From: Lachnospiraceae bacterium
Lineage (GTDB): Bacteria > Bacillota_A > Clostridia > Lachnospirales > Lachnospiraceae
Assembly: GCA_017416505.1 (NCBI GenBank)
Contig: JAFQCI010000082.1
Location: forward strand, 1-15,129
Reading direction: 5' to 3'
Length of the DNA: 15,129 nt
In this document: one piece after another, positions 6,806 through 13,101 of the stretch
How the letters are laid out: every line of letters begins with the position of its first letter
Position numbering within the stretch: position 1 is the stretch's first letter
Notes under the pieces: generated by a model
What the model was told of the DNA's origin: nothing
The model's input: the letters and a program-made list of their open reading frames with translations, nothing else
Database searches by the model: none
Position numbers and translations under genes: made by a program

Positions 6806-7522
6806 ATGGAAACTTACAATGAATTTTTAGACAGGATTCATTCGTTTGAGAAAAAAGAAATATATTTGGGCGACGATTATTTTAGAGGAAATGCGTCAAT
6901 AGCACAAAAGGTAGATAAAGACAATAGTTTTAAATCGTTTTATGGTGATACAATTGTTTTCAATCTTGATGATACCACCAAGGAAAAGTTGGCTGAAATT
7001 GTAGATAGTATATATGATGTTGCATCTGAATGTTTTTGTGAAAGATTGGTTTCAAATACGTTTCATATGACACTTCACGATCTTAGCAATTCACCTGTTT
7101 TAGAAAATATAGCAGTAGAGCTTTTTGAAAATGAGCTTAAGGCTGTAAAAAAAGCAGAAAATATAGCTGTGCAGAAAATCAAAATGAGAAGTAAATATGT
7201 TTTTAATATGGTAAATACCAGCTTGGTTTTAGGATTGTATCCTGTAAACGAAGAAGAGTACAATAAACTTATGGAATTGTATTATCTGTTTGATGATGTA
7301 AAAAAACTTGGTTATCCCCTGACTCCACATATTACACTGGGTTACTATAATATTAACGGTTTTAGTGTTGAGTCAGCAAGAAAGTTAGAAAACATTGTAC
7401 AAGAGCTAAATGCCAATGTAATGGAGATAGAATTGGACACAAAAGAGTTGTTCTATCAAAAATTTGTAAGTATGAATGAATATATTAATATTATTAATCT
7501 GGCAAGGAATAAAAATGTTTAA
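6806..7522 (+). CDS. 2H phosphoesterase superfamily protein (LigT-like)
   Basis: A 238-residue soluble protein; the ATG at 6806 follows AGGAGGG by 6 bases. An in-frame start at 6758 is rejected because it would precede that ribosome site. The two signature motifs of the 2H superfamily are present: HMTL (His 87, Thr 89) and HITL (His 175, Thr 177), about 88 residues apart. The C-terminal half, LTPHITLGYYNINGF, is typical. Family members hydrolyse or make 2'-5' or cyclic phosphate bonds in RNA or nucleotides (LigT, CPDases, some anti-defence proteins). Which substrate this one uses cannot be told. It has its own promoter and is the only clearly intact gene between 6443 and 10240. Confidence 0.82.
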   Translation: METYNEFLDRIHSFEKKEIYLGDDYFRGNASIAQKVDKDNSFKSFYGDTIVFNLDDTTKEKLAEIVDSIYDVASECFCERLVSNTFHMTLHDLSNSPVLENIAVELFENELKAVKKAENIAVQKIKMRSKYVFNMVNTSLVLGLYPVNEEEYNKLMELYYLFDDVKKLGYPLTPHITLGYYNINGFSVESARKLENIVQELNANVMEIELDTKELFYQKFVSMNEYINIINLARNKNV

Positions 7523-7628
7523 GGTGATTTTACATTTGATGGGTATATGTATTAAGTGTCCGTGTGCGTTGCCACCGTTATTTAGTTATGAGAGCCGGTT
7601 CATTTTAATGTTATAGGTGCAAATAACT

Positions 7629-7656
7629 TTGTAAATTAAGTATAAAATGGTACAAT
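7629..7656 (+). promoter_or_regulatory. Promoter candidate upstream of the ATPase remnant
   Basis: TTGTAA (7629-7634), a 16-base spacer and TACAAT (7651-7656). It precedes the AAA/DUF4143 remnant by about 170 bases. Confidence 0.45.
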
Positions 7657-7666
7657 AAATACTTTG

Positions 7667-7701
7667 GAATTAACGATTCAGATTAACGATGTTGTTAATT
7701 C
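7667..7701. repeat. Inverted and direct repeat downstream of a promoter
   Basis: GAATTAAC (7667-7674) and GTTAATTC (7694-7701) form an 8-bp inverted repeat. ATTAACGAT also occurs twice in direct orientation (7669-7677 and 7682-7690). It lies at the predicted transcription start and could be an operator. Confidence 0.4.
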
Positions 7702-7825
7702 TAATTAGTAAGTGCAAATTGAACTAATAAAAACCGTTGCATTGGTGCAATAAACTTTTAAAAATACTTGAAAATTAGTGCAAGTTATACTACGATGTAT
7801 ACATCATATACTTGGAGGTTTATCT

Positions 7826-8404
7826 ATGGAACGAATTGGATTGCAAAAAAGAAGATGAAATCCGAGAGTTCTGTTCTAAAACCGCCAACGCAGAAAAAAT
7901 TATCGAATACATTTCTTTGCGTAAAGGAAAGCAAATCAACGAAAAGACCTTACTGATATTTGATGAGGTACAGGAATGTCCTAATATCATTTCTTCCCTC
8001 AAATATTTTTGTTTGGTATGTTTTCATATCAAAGCGGTATCAATGCCGCCTCGTTTGTGTCCAGCGAAAGAGATAATACCCTATCGGGAATATTCTTTGA
8101 AAACTTTGTCGCTAATGAACTGATTGCCAAAGAGCATAAATTGTTTTATTGGCGTGGCAAGGCTTCTGCTGAGCTTGAATTTATTATTGAGTCGAACAAT
8201 AAACTGTACCCGCTTGACGTCAAAAAAGGCAGAGGGACACTTAACTCACTGGAAAAATTCTCAAATCATAATAAGTTTGAATATGCCATCAAGGTATCAA
8301 AGAATAATTACGGATATAATCCTGAGCAGAAACTGCTCACGATACCGTTTTACTTTATCCCGTTTGTAGCCTGTGACCTTGCAGATGGAACAATGAAAAT
8401 ATAA
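7826..8404 (+). pseudogene. AAA ATPase (AAA_14/DUF4143) remnant with two internal deletions
   Basis: A GGAGG site 7 bases before ATG 7826 opens a frame reading MERIGLQ, a normal N-terminus for this family, that stops after ten codons. In a second frame, bases ~7833-7998 encode KIIEYISLRKGKQI..KTLLIFDEVQECPNIISSLKYF, the Walker B region. In a third frame, ~8010-8404 encodes GMFSYQSGINAASF..NTLSGIFFENFVANELI..LFYW and the DUF4143 nuclease-like end (LDVKKGRGTLNSLEKF). The Walker A block between pieces one and two and ~150-200 residues between pieces two and three are absent. Family proteins have ~400-450 residues; about 190 codons remain. The gene cannot make an active ATPase. Confidence 0.82.
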
Positions 8405-8433
8405 CCCTTATTATCTCACATATATCTTTTCCT

Positions 8434-8481
8434 CAAGCATCTGGTATTGCACGTTTTAAACAATAGATAATTGGATGCTTG
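8434..8481. repeat. 8-bp inverted repeat before the 4Fe-4S gene promoter
   Basis: CAAGCATC (8434-8441) and GATGCTTG (8474-8481) are exact complements; the second arm overlaps the first bases of the TTGACA box. It may be a weak terminator of the upstream unit or part of the control region. Confidence 0.35.
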
Positions 8482-8507
8482 ACACATATATCATTCCGAT
8501 ATATTAA
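8479..8507 (+). promoter_or_regulatory. Promoter of the 4Fe-4S protein gene
   Basis: A perfect TTGACA (8479-8484) with TATTAA (8502-8507) after 17 bases. The -10 region lies inside the first operator palindrome. Confidence 0.55.
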
Positions 8508-8529
8508 TAAATATATCAGAATGATATAT
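8486..8529. promoter_or_regulatory. Tandem palindromic operators over the promoter
   Basis: ATATATCATTCCGATATAT (8486-8504) and ATATATCAGAATGATATAT (8511-8529) share the form ATATATC-N5-GATATAT, centred 25 bases apart. Together they also make a 20-bp inverted repeat with one mismatch. They cover the -10 box and the leader up to the ribosome site, as expected for a repressor such as TetR or ArsR type. The regulator is not identified. Confidence 0.6.
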
Positions 8530-8541
8530 GGAGGAAGAATG

Positions 8542-8802
8542 ATGAAAAGACAAAACGTAAGAAAATTAATACTGATAATCTCGTTACTTTTATTTCCGGT
8601 TACGATGTGGTATATGTCCCCATACCTTATTATTCAAGGAGCTATGGAGGGGATTGTAACAGGAAGTTTTATTGTGTTTATTGGGACGTTATTTGGAGCT
8701 ATCTTTTTAGGAAGAAGTTTTTGTAGCTGGCTATGTCCTATGGGTGGTATGCAAGAATGCTTGTTTTCTGTAAATATAAAAACACCAAAACAGAAAATAT
8801 AG
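8542..8802 (+). pseudogene. 4Fe-4S membrane protein, N-terminal fragment
   Basis: The ATG at 8542 follows GGAGG by 7 bases (another ATG is 3 bases earlier). The protein opens with a basic segment (MKRQNVRK), a membrane helix, a second helix and RSFCSWLCPMGGMQE, the first cysteine cluster of NapH-like 4Fe-4S membrane proteins. Intact relatives continue with more helices and two ferredoxin-type CxxCxxCxxxC clusters. Here the frame ends at a TAG about 30 codons after the cluster, and the next bases encode an unrelated ABC permease fragment in another frame. So it is cut off by a deletion or recombination in about 8765-8800. Its promoter and double operator remain intact, so the 86-codon stub may still be expressed. 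Confidence 0.75.
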
Positions 8803-9119
8803 AAGATACAAAATATGAGTATATGTATAGCCTCAAATATCCTGAGAAAGTAGCTCCCGAAAATGCAGAGGCTTGTTATGTAGAGAGTTTTTTAAAAACA
8901 AGCTTGGGACACACTCTTGATGTGAATATCATCGGTGTTGACGATGACAATAAGAATTATTCGGCAAAGCCAAAGAAAGGAAGAAACAGCATCGTATTAG
9001 GTTCGGCAACAGCTCAGAAATATGATCTTTCGGTTGATGATAAGCTGATATTATCAGACGCAGCCAACGACATTGATTATGCTTTTACTGTTGAAACAAT
9101 CAATTTTATAGTTACATAA
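8772..9119 (+). pseudogene. FtsX/MacB-type ABC permease, extracellular-domain fragment
   Basis: An open frame with no plausible start of its own. Bases ~8800-9119 encode TKYEYMYSLKYPEKVAPENAE, then YVESFLKTSLGHTLDVNIIGVDD, GRNSIVLGSATAQKYDLSVDDKLILSD and DIDYAFTVE, the extracellular region of FtsX-like permeases of the kind found with LolD/MacB-like ATPases. Both flanking parts, including all membrane helices, are missing; the frame stops soon after TVETINF. The 5' edge overlaps the end of the 4Fe-4S fragment, so the two are joined at a recombination scar. Confidence 0.68.
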
Positions 9120-9166
9120 ATATTACCGCACATATTAAAAATAAACATTTTTAAGGAGACAAAATA

Positions 9167-9676
9167 ATGACTGAACTAGAACTTATGAACGCAGGGGAGT
9201 TACATCACTTTTGGGACGATGAAATAAATCAATTAGTTGCAAGAGCACAGGAACTGGTTGAAAAATGCAACTCTACGCCTGCAAATGACGACGAAACAAA
9301 AGCTAAGATTATAAAAGAGTTACTCGGAAAAATTGGTGATTATAGTTGTGTTAACCAGCCTTTTCACTGTGATTACGGCAAATTCATAGAAATCGGCGGA
9401 GGATCATTTCTTAATTATGACTGCATAATTCTGGACGCTTGCAAAGTTAAAATTGGTGACCATGTTTTTATCGGCCCTCGTACCTGTATTTATAGTGCAT
9501 CACATCCAATAGATGCGTCCGTAAGAACAGGAGGGTATGATATTAGCAAACCTGTAACTATATGCGACAATGTGTGGCTTGGGGGGAATGTAGTAGTAAA
9601 TCCCGGAGTTACCGTGGGAGAAGGCAGTGTTATCGGCGCAGGTTCTGTAATTACAAAGGATATGTCCAATTATTAG
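9167..9676 (+). pseudogene. Sugar O-acetyltransferase (Maa/LacA type), C-terminus lost
   Basis: The ATG at 9167 follows AAGGAG by 8 bases. The N-terminal helical cap (MTELELMNAGELHHFWDDE) and left-handed beta-helix with hexapeptide repeats (IGDHVFIG, ICDNVWLGGNVVVNPGVTVGEGSVIGAGSVITKD) are typical of maltose/galactoside acetyltransferases. The catalytic His is 113 in YSASHP. The protein has 169 residues; family members have ~185-200 and end with a segment like NVVAVGNPAKVI, which is absent. Immediately after VITKDM the frame reads SNY and stops, and another frame carries an unrelated C-terminal fragment. The beta-helix and active site are nearly complete, so residual activity cannot be excluded; calling it a pseudogene is a judgement. 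Confidence 0.75.
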
Positions 9677-9860
9677 TAATTCTGTTCCCGGACCATTTCA
9701 TATTTGGATGTCTACGAAAGAGAATGAAGGTTATATACAATGCGAAAAACTTGCATTGTTAGATTTGACTGTTCGTGGATATAAAAAAGTGGATAGATTG
9801 CCAATTCCGAAAATGATTAATATATTGGATGCAATTCAGGGGATTTTTGAATACATTTGA
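9672..9860 (+). pseudogene. Unidentified C-terminal protein fragment
   Basis: From the end of the acetyltransferase frame, another frame reads ISNSVPGPFHIWMSTKENEG, YIQCEKLALLDLTVRGYKKV and PIPKMINILDAIQGIFEYI, then TGA (9858-9860). The composition and codon use look like real coding sequence, and there is no start codon with a ribosome site, so this is the 3' end of a gene whose front was lost at the junction near 9665-9675. I do not recognise the family. It lies just before a SUKH-type gene. Confidence 0.55.
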
Positions 9861-9917
9861 TAAGAGGTGCGAAAGAAAAGGAGATATGAATTTTACGGAG
9901 AAAATGGGGAGAGGAAA

Positions 9918-10249
9918 ATGTTAATATCAAAATTTGATAATACAAATATGAAAGAGTATATAGTGGCATTTGAAAAGGAAAATAATATCACACTGCCAGA
10001 AGAATATAAGAGATTTCTGATGAAGTATAATGGGGGTAGAACTCCCGATACGAAATTTAAGATTAATAAAGTATCATCAGATGTATGTGGATTTTATGGT
10101 TTGGGAAATGCTGATGAATATTTTAATTTTCATAAGTTAATAGATAATATGTATATACTGGAAGAGTTTATAGAAGATGATATATTGATTAGTGATTGGC
10201 AAAAAGAAGTTTGTTACAATATGAAACAAACTTCTTTTTTGTATTGACA
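9918..10249 (+). pseudogene. SUKH (SMI1/KNR4) family protein, truncated at a terminator
   Basis: The 109-residue frame from ATG 9918 (MLISKFDNTNMKEY) has GGGGAGAGG just upstream. Residues 1-~95 match SUKH-1 proteins: ..EKENNITLPEEYKRFLMKYNGG, PDTKFKI and a central FYGLG.ADEYF. SUKH proteins are known as immunity proteins of polymorphic toxin systems. They usually run to 130-160 residues and end with a GDWI.Y..G.V.F.DHE-like segment. Here the frame instead runs into a perfect 15-bp terminator hairpin at 10201, which supplies the last codons (QKEVCYNMKQTSFLY). The natural C-terminus has thus been replaced, so function is doubtful. A 13-codon frame (9886-9924) with a better ribosome site overlaps the start. 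Confidence 0.7.
10201..10240 (+). terminator. Intrinsic terminator, overlapping the SUKH frame
   Basis: A perfect 15-bp stem (10201-10215 with 10225-10239), 9-base loop and T-run. The reverse strand also ends in TTTTT, so it may work both ways. Four bases later the TTGACA of the next promoter begins. Confidence 0.8.
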
Positions 10250-10294
10250 AAATAAAGGTAATATATTACTTTTGTTAAAAAGGTAATATATTAC
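10244..10294 (+). promoter_or_regulatory. Promoter and tandem palindromic operators of the membrane gene
   Basis: A perfect TTGACA (10244-10249) with a weak -10 (TACTTT, 10267-10272) after 17 bases. The perfect palindrome GTAATATATTAC occurs at 10258-10269 and 10283-10294, exactly 25 bases apart, each within AGGTAATATATTACTT. One copy overlaps the promoter, the other the start region, suggesting repressor control. The neighbouring TetR gene has a different palindrome at its own promoter, so the protein bound here is uncertain. Confidence 0.6.
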
Positions 10295-10308
10295 TTAAAG
10301 AGAACGAA

Positions 10309-11157
10309 ATGAAAGAAAAGAAAGAATTTATATTAAAATGTATTTTAACTGGCTTGGTTTATGCGATACTTACTTGTATTGTACAGGTTCCTATTGGAAA
10401 TGTATTGCTTTTGATTTTTGGGGGCGAACCGGATCCGATGATATCTTCGGATAGGATACCATTTCTGTTGTTTTCCCTTTTTATAGTGGGAGTGATAATG
10501 GCATTTTTTTATTACTTGTATGGGTATTTGTTTACAGCTACATCCAAATGGAAGCAGGGAATGAAGTTTGGTTTATTTGTACTTTCATCAAATTATATTC
10601 CACAAGTATGTTTCTTGGATGCGACGAAAGGAATAGAGGCATTGATTACAGGTGGTTTTTCTGTAATTCAAGTGGAATTTTTGGATCTCTTAATTCTTAT
10701 AGGTACATCTTTGATAATGGTAAGATATATGCCTTATCGTAACCATGAAGAAAAAGCGAATAATAAAACAAGCTGGTGGAAGTGTTTTGTATGTGGCGTC
10801 GTATATGCAGTGTGCCTTTTCTTGTTGCATGAAATTATGTTACCACTTCTTGGATTTGGGAGTATGGCTTCAGGACTAGATGTGTCAAATGAGAATATGT
10901 TTTTCTTTTATAGTGTAATGCTGGCTGGATTTGTTTTGACAGGCGTTCTTGTCTCGTATTATGCGCAAAAGATAGAAAATGTACGTAAAAGAGGCAGCTT
11001 TATTATAGCTTTTGGAGGTTTAATATGGTGTGCATTTACTATAACGATGATACCTTTAGGCTTTGGTGTATTGCCAACAACCTTATTTAGCATAATAAGT
11101 TTCATAGCATTTATTGCGGTAACAATCGTAGATAATTTATTGAATAATCGAGGATAG
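10309..11157 (+). CDS. Eight-helix membrane protein of unknown function
   Basis: A 282-residue integral membrane protein. The ATG at 10309 has only a weak AGAG ribosome site, but it is the first in-frame ATG after the operators. About eight hydrophobic helices are present. Two similar halves are apparent: LKCILTGLVYAILTCIVQ (residues ~10-27) and WKCFVCGVVYAVCLFLLHE (~157-175) open each half, with a short polar link (YRNHEEKANNKTS) between. Each half goes on to a large-loop/helix pair with a GF-rich end. This suggests an internal duplication. No transport or enzyme motif was recognised. It is flanked by a terminator on each side, so it is a single-gene unit, with a TetR gene next to it that may control it. 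Confidence 0.78.
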   Translation: MKEKKEFILKCILTGLVYAILTCIVQVPIGNVLLLIFGGEPDPMISSDRIPFLLFSLFIVGVIMAFFYYLYGYLFTATSKWKQGMKFGLFVLSSNYIPQVCFLDATKGIEALITGGFSVIQVEFLDLLILIGTSLIMVRYMPYRNHEEKANNKTSWWKCFVCGVVYAVCLFLLHEIMLPLLGFGSMASGLDVSNENMFFFYSVMLAGFVLTGVLVSYYAQKIENVRKRGSFIIAFGGLIWCAFTITMIPLGFGVLPTTLFSIISFIAFIAVTIVDNLLNNRG

Positions 11158-11207
11158 TTGCACACAAAATTCAGTTTGTTAAGATATATAATTAGTGAGT
11201 AATAAGT

Positions 11208-11236
11208 AGTGGGGTATCAATGACATCCCACTTTTT
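11208..11236 (+). terminator. Intrinsic terminator after the membrane protein gene
   Basis: AGTGGGGT pairs with ATCCCACT (one G-T pair, extended by two pairs around an A-C mismatch), followed by TTTTTATT. The -35 box of the TetR gene begins two bases after the T-run. Confidence 0.75.
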
Positions 11237-11237
11237 A

Positions 11238-11289
11238 TTGACAAAAAAGAAAAAACGAGGTATTCTGACTAAAAAGAATAAAATAGTCA
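11238..11289 (+). promoter_or_regulatory. Promoter and operator of the TetR gene
   Basis: TTGACA (11238-11243), a 17-base spacer and TATTCT (11261-11266). TGACTA (11266-11271) and TAGTCA (11284-11289) form a dyad across the predicted start point, well placed for autorepression by the TetR protein. Confidence 0.6.
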
Positions 11290-11303
11290 AAAAGGAGAAA
11301 GTG

Positions 11304-11927
11304 ATGCCTAAGGTATATTCTGAAGAAGAAAAAAAGCAGATTATTCAAAGGTTGAAAGAGGAAGCCAATATTCTTATGCAGGAAAAGGGTGTGAAAAAAA
11401 CTACGGTGGATGAATTGGTAAAGAGGGTTCAAATTCCTAAAGGGACATTTTATCTGTTTTATCAAAGTAAAGAGATGTTGCTTTTTGATGTAGCTCAAGA
11501 TTTTCATGAACAAGTAGATAAACATATGACATGTGGTGTTTACAAGATTATTCAAGAAAAAAATAAGTCTATGGATACATTAAATTTTTCTGATTGTGTA
11601 GAAGAATTAACGGATTTGATTCTTGATGCAATGGAAATTACCTACAATTCCTGTTTGAAGGTTCTTCTTGAACCGGAATCAATGGCATTGGTTTTATCCA
11701 AAATTCCGAATGAGGTATTAGCAAAGCATAGAGAAAGTGACAATGACATTGGAGAAGGAATGTTTAAGGAACTTGCAATCAAAAGGAATTTAAGTGTTCA
11801 GACTGTATCGGGTACTTTTATGATGATTATTATGGGTGGAATGTATAAAAGGGAAATAGGAGAAGAAAATTGGAAGGACAGCATGCGTATTGCAATTAAA
11901 GGAATTGTATTGCAATTAGTAGGATGA
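11304..11927 (+). CDS. TetR/AcrR-family transcriptional regulator
   Basis: A 207-residue protein. The ATG at 11304 (MPKVYSEEEKKQII) is 7 bases after AAAGGAG; an in-frame opening 28 codons earlier lies in the promoter and operator and is rejected. The N-terminal helix-turn-helix domain contains KTTVDELVKRVQIPKGTFYLFYQSKEMLL (residues ~31-60), typical of TetR proteins. The remaining ~145 residues are the helical ligand-binding and dimer domain and are not conserved enough to name a ligand. A dyad at its own promoter suggests autorepression. It may also control the membrane gene upstream, although the operator palindrome there differs. Confidence 0.9.
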   Translation: MPKVYSEEEKKQIIQRLKEEANILMQEKGVKKTTVDELVKRVQIPKGTFYLFYQSKEMLLFDVAQDFHEQVDKHMTCGVYKIIQEKNKSMDTLNFSDCVEELTDLILDAMEITYNSCLKVLLEPESMALVLSKIPNEVLAKHRESDNDIGEGMFKELAIKRNLSVQTVSGTFMMIIMGGMYKREIGEENWKDSMRIAIKGIVLQLVG

Positions 11928-12118
11928 TTTCAATTTATTGATACATAGGTATGTTTTTGGAAACAAGAAATGCAAGTAAAGCATTAGATAAGCTTTTCTC
12001 TTGAATAGAAGAAATTTGATTGTAAGTATTTGTAAATAGGAGCGGGTAGGTAGATATGAAAAAACGGACAGGTCGATTTGTATACAAAAATGAAGAATGT
12101 ATGAAGATAATGCATTGA
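11928..12118. other. Region between TetR gene and DUF3021 copy
   Basis: I see no supported gene. A 20-codon frame (12056-12118, starting MKKRTGRFVYKNEE after AGGAGCGGG) may be the beginning of a lost gene. There is no clear terminator for the TetR gene; a weak AAAGC/GCTTTT stem lies near 11977-11997. Confidence 0.4.
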
Positions 12119-12283
12119 TGATATAAATGGTTTGCATCTGCAAATAGTCCTATGTTGTAAAAAAACAATACTTCATAGATTGTTATAGCCGACATAAAGA
12201 AAGTAAGTCTTGCAGTAAAACCAAACTTTTTTATAATAAGCCTGGTAAAAGACACACAGAATATAAGCACTCCTCCCACTATC
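12119..12283 (-). pseudogene. Inverted partial copy of the DUF3021 gene
   Basis: On the minus strand, these 165 bases match 5583-5747 without gaps; by eye I find five mismatches (about 97% identity). The encoded piece is VGGVLIFCVSFTRLIIKKFGF to GLFADANHLY, the second and third helices of the DUF3021 protein. Both ends of the full gene are missing, and the open frame runs on into unrelated sequence to 11935. It is either a decayed second copy or a duplicated recombination scar. Confidence 0.92.
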
Positions 12284-12311
12284 TTTCACAAATCAAATGG
12301 CAAAAACAGCA

Positions 12312-12366
12312 AAAAAGGAGCCGGCGCTTCAAAGAAAATTTTTCTTAAAAGCGACAGCCCCTTTTT
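12312..12366 (-). terminator. Terminator of the Pr6Pr/chemoreceptor transcript
   Basis: A long stem pairs AAAAAGGGGCTGTCGCTTTT (minus strand, from 12366) with AAGCGCCGGCTCCTTTTT, with wobble pairs that form only on the minus strand, and an inner AAGAAAA/TTTTCTT stem. T-rich sequence follows. It lies just after the stop of the minus-strand gene at 12389. Confidence 0.75.
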
Positions 12367-12388
12367 ATATGCTTACTTTATTTAATGC

Positions 12389-13048
12389 TTATATGTCTTG
12401 TTTATTTCTCTTTTTTCCACCCGTTATCCTATCAACACCGAATAACAAATATGCCACTATAACAAATGCTACTGTAAGTAAAATAATCCATTTAATAGCA
12501 CCTGTAATCCCTTCAGTATCTAAATTAAGGAAAAAGTATGGATAAATAAAATGATTTTGTGTATCATACCCTAATATTGCAGCTCTTATGTATATAAATG
12601 CTATATATCCTAAAGGTGAAATGGTTGTAATTAAAGGATAAAACCATTTAAGTTGTTTTCTTTCATAAAATAAAAACCAATCTGCAACAAACATAATAGG
12701 TAATATAATATGTAAAATAACACTGTTAGGCTGAAAATTTTCAATTGGTTCATATGTTGGTGCCAACATAATATTATATACGAGTCCTATAAGTAAAATA
12801 CTCATTACACCTGTAAATTTAACTAACGGATTAATAGTAACATATGAATCTTCTTTTTTCTTCAACGTTTGAACAAGTGCTGCAAACATAACACCTATAC
12901 AAAAATAATTACTTAAATTAGTAAAATAAATTATAAAATCCGAACCAAAATTATACTCAAAAAATCCTGTACTCGCTATAATTCCAATAATGCCTATCGC
13001 ACAATACATTGACTGAAAAACAATTTGTGCATCTCTATTCTTTATCAC
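12389..13048 (-). CDS. Pr6Pr-type six-helix membrane protein (FAR-17a/AIG1-like)
   Basis: A 219-residue protein starting at GTG 13048; AGGAG lies 9 bases upstream, and the nearby ATG is out of frame and stops quickly. Six hydrophobic helices are visible. The motifs YFTNLSNYF after helix 2, LHIILPIMFVADWFLF in helix 4 and the closing TGAIKWIILLTVAFVI match predicted six-helix Pr6Pr proteins, related to eukaryotic androgen-induced FAR-17a/AIG1 hydrolases, whose conserved Thr and His correspond to TNLSN and LHIILP here. Bacterial function is unknown. It follows the chemoreceptor gene by 53 bases on the same strand, with no terminator between, so they probably share a transcript. Confidence 0.8.
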   Translation of the reverse strand: MIKNRDAQIVFQSMYCAIGIIGIIASTGFFEYNFGSDFIIYFTNLSNYFCIGVMFAALVQTLKKKEDSYVTINPLVKFTGVMSILLIGLVYNIMLAPTYEPIENFQPNSVILHIILPIMFVADWFLFYERKQLKWFYPLITTISPLGYIAFIYIRAAILGYDTQNHFIYPYFFLNLDTEGITGAIKWIILLTVAFVIVAYLLFGVDRITGGKKRNKQDI

Positions 13049-13101
13049 AGTACATATCTCCTTTAAAACTGCTTTTTATTATTACATATTTTAGAACTGC
13101 T

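Larger units (their letters stand above)
7523..7825 (+). other. Intergenic region with promoter-like and repeat sequences
   Basis: No gene is supported here. It holds a promoter candidate (7629-7656), an inverted/direct repeat cluster (7667-7701), and two diverged copies of GGTGCAA..TAA..CTTT (near 7616-7630 and 7744-7758). There is no clear terminator after the phosphoesterase gene. Confidence 0.5.

Noticed and set aside
7523..7825. Possible riboswitch, tRNA or small RNA
   Set aside because: No cloverleaf, conserved aptamer core or stable terminator was found; repeats there are better read as regulatory or degraded sequence.
9886..9924. 13-codon frame with a good AAAGGAG site before the SUKH start
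   Set aside because: Too short to assign; it may be chance, or a leader coupling translation to the SUKH frame.
12056..12118. 20-codon plus-strand frame after an AGGAGCGGG
   Set aside because: No family recognised and the spacing to the ribosome site is long; noted only as a possible lost gene start.
12297..12545. Plus-strand open frame of about 80 codons
   Set aside because: It covers a minus-strand terminator and the end of the Pr6Pr gene in antisense, and has no ribosome site.
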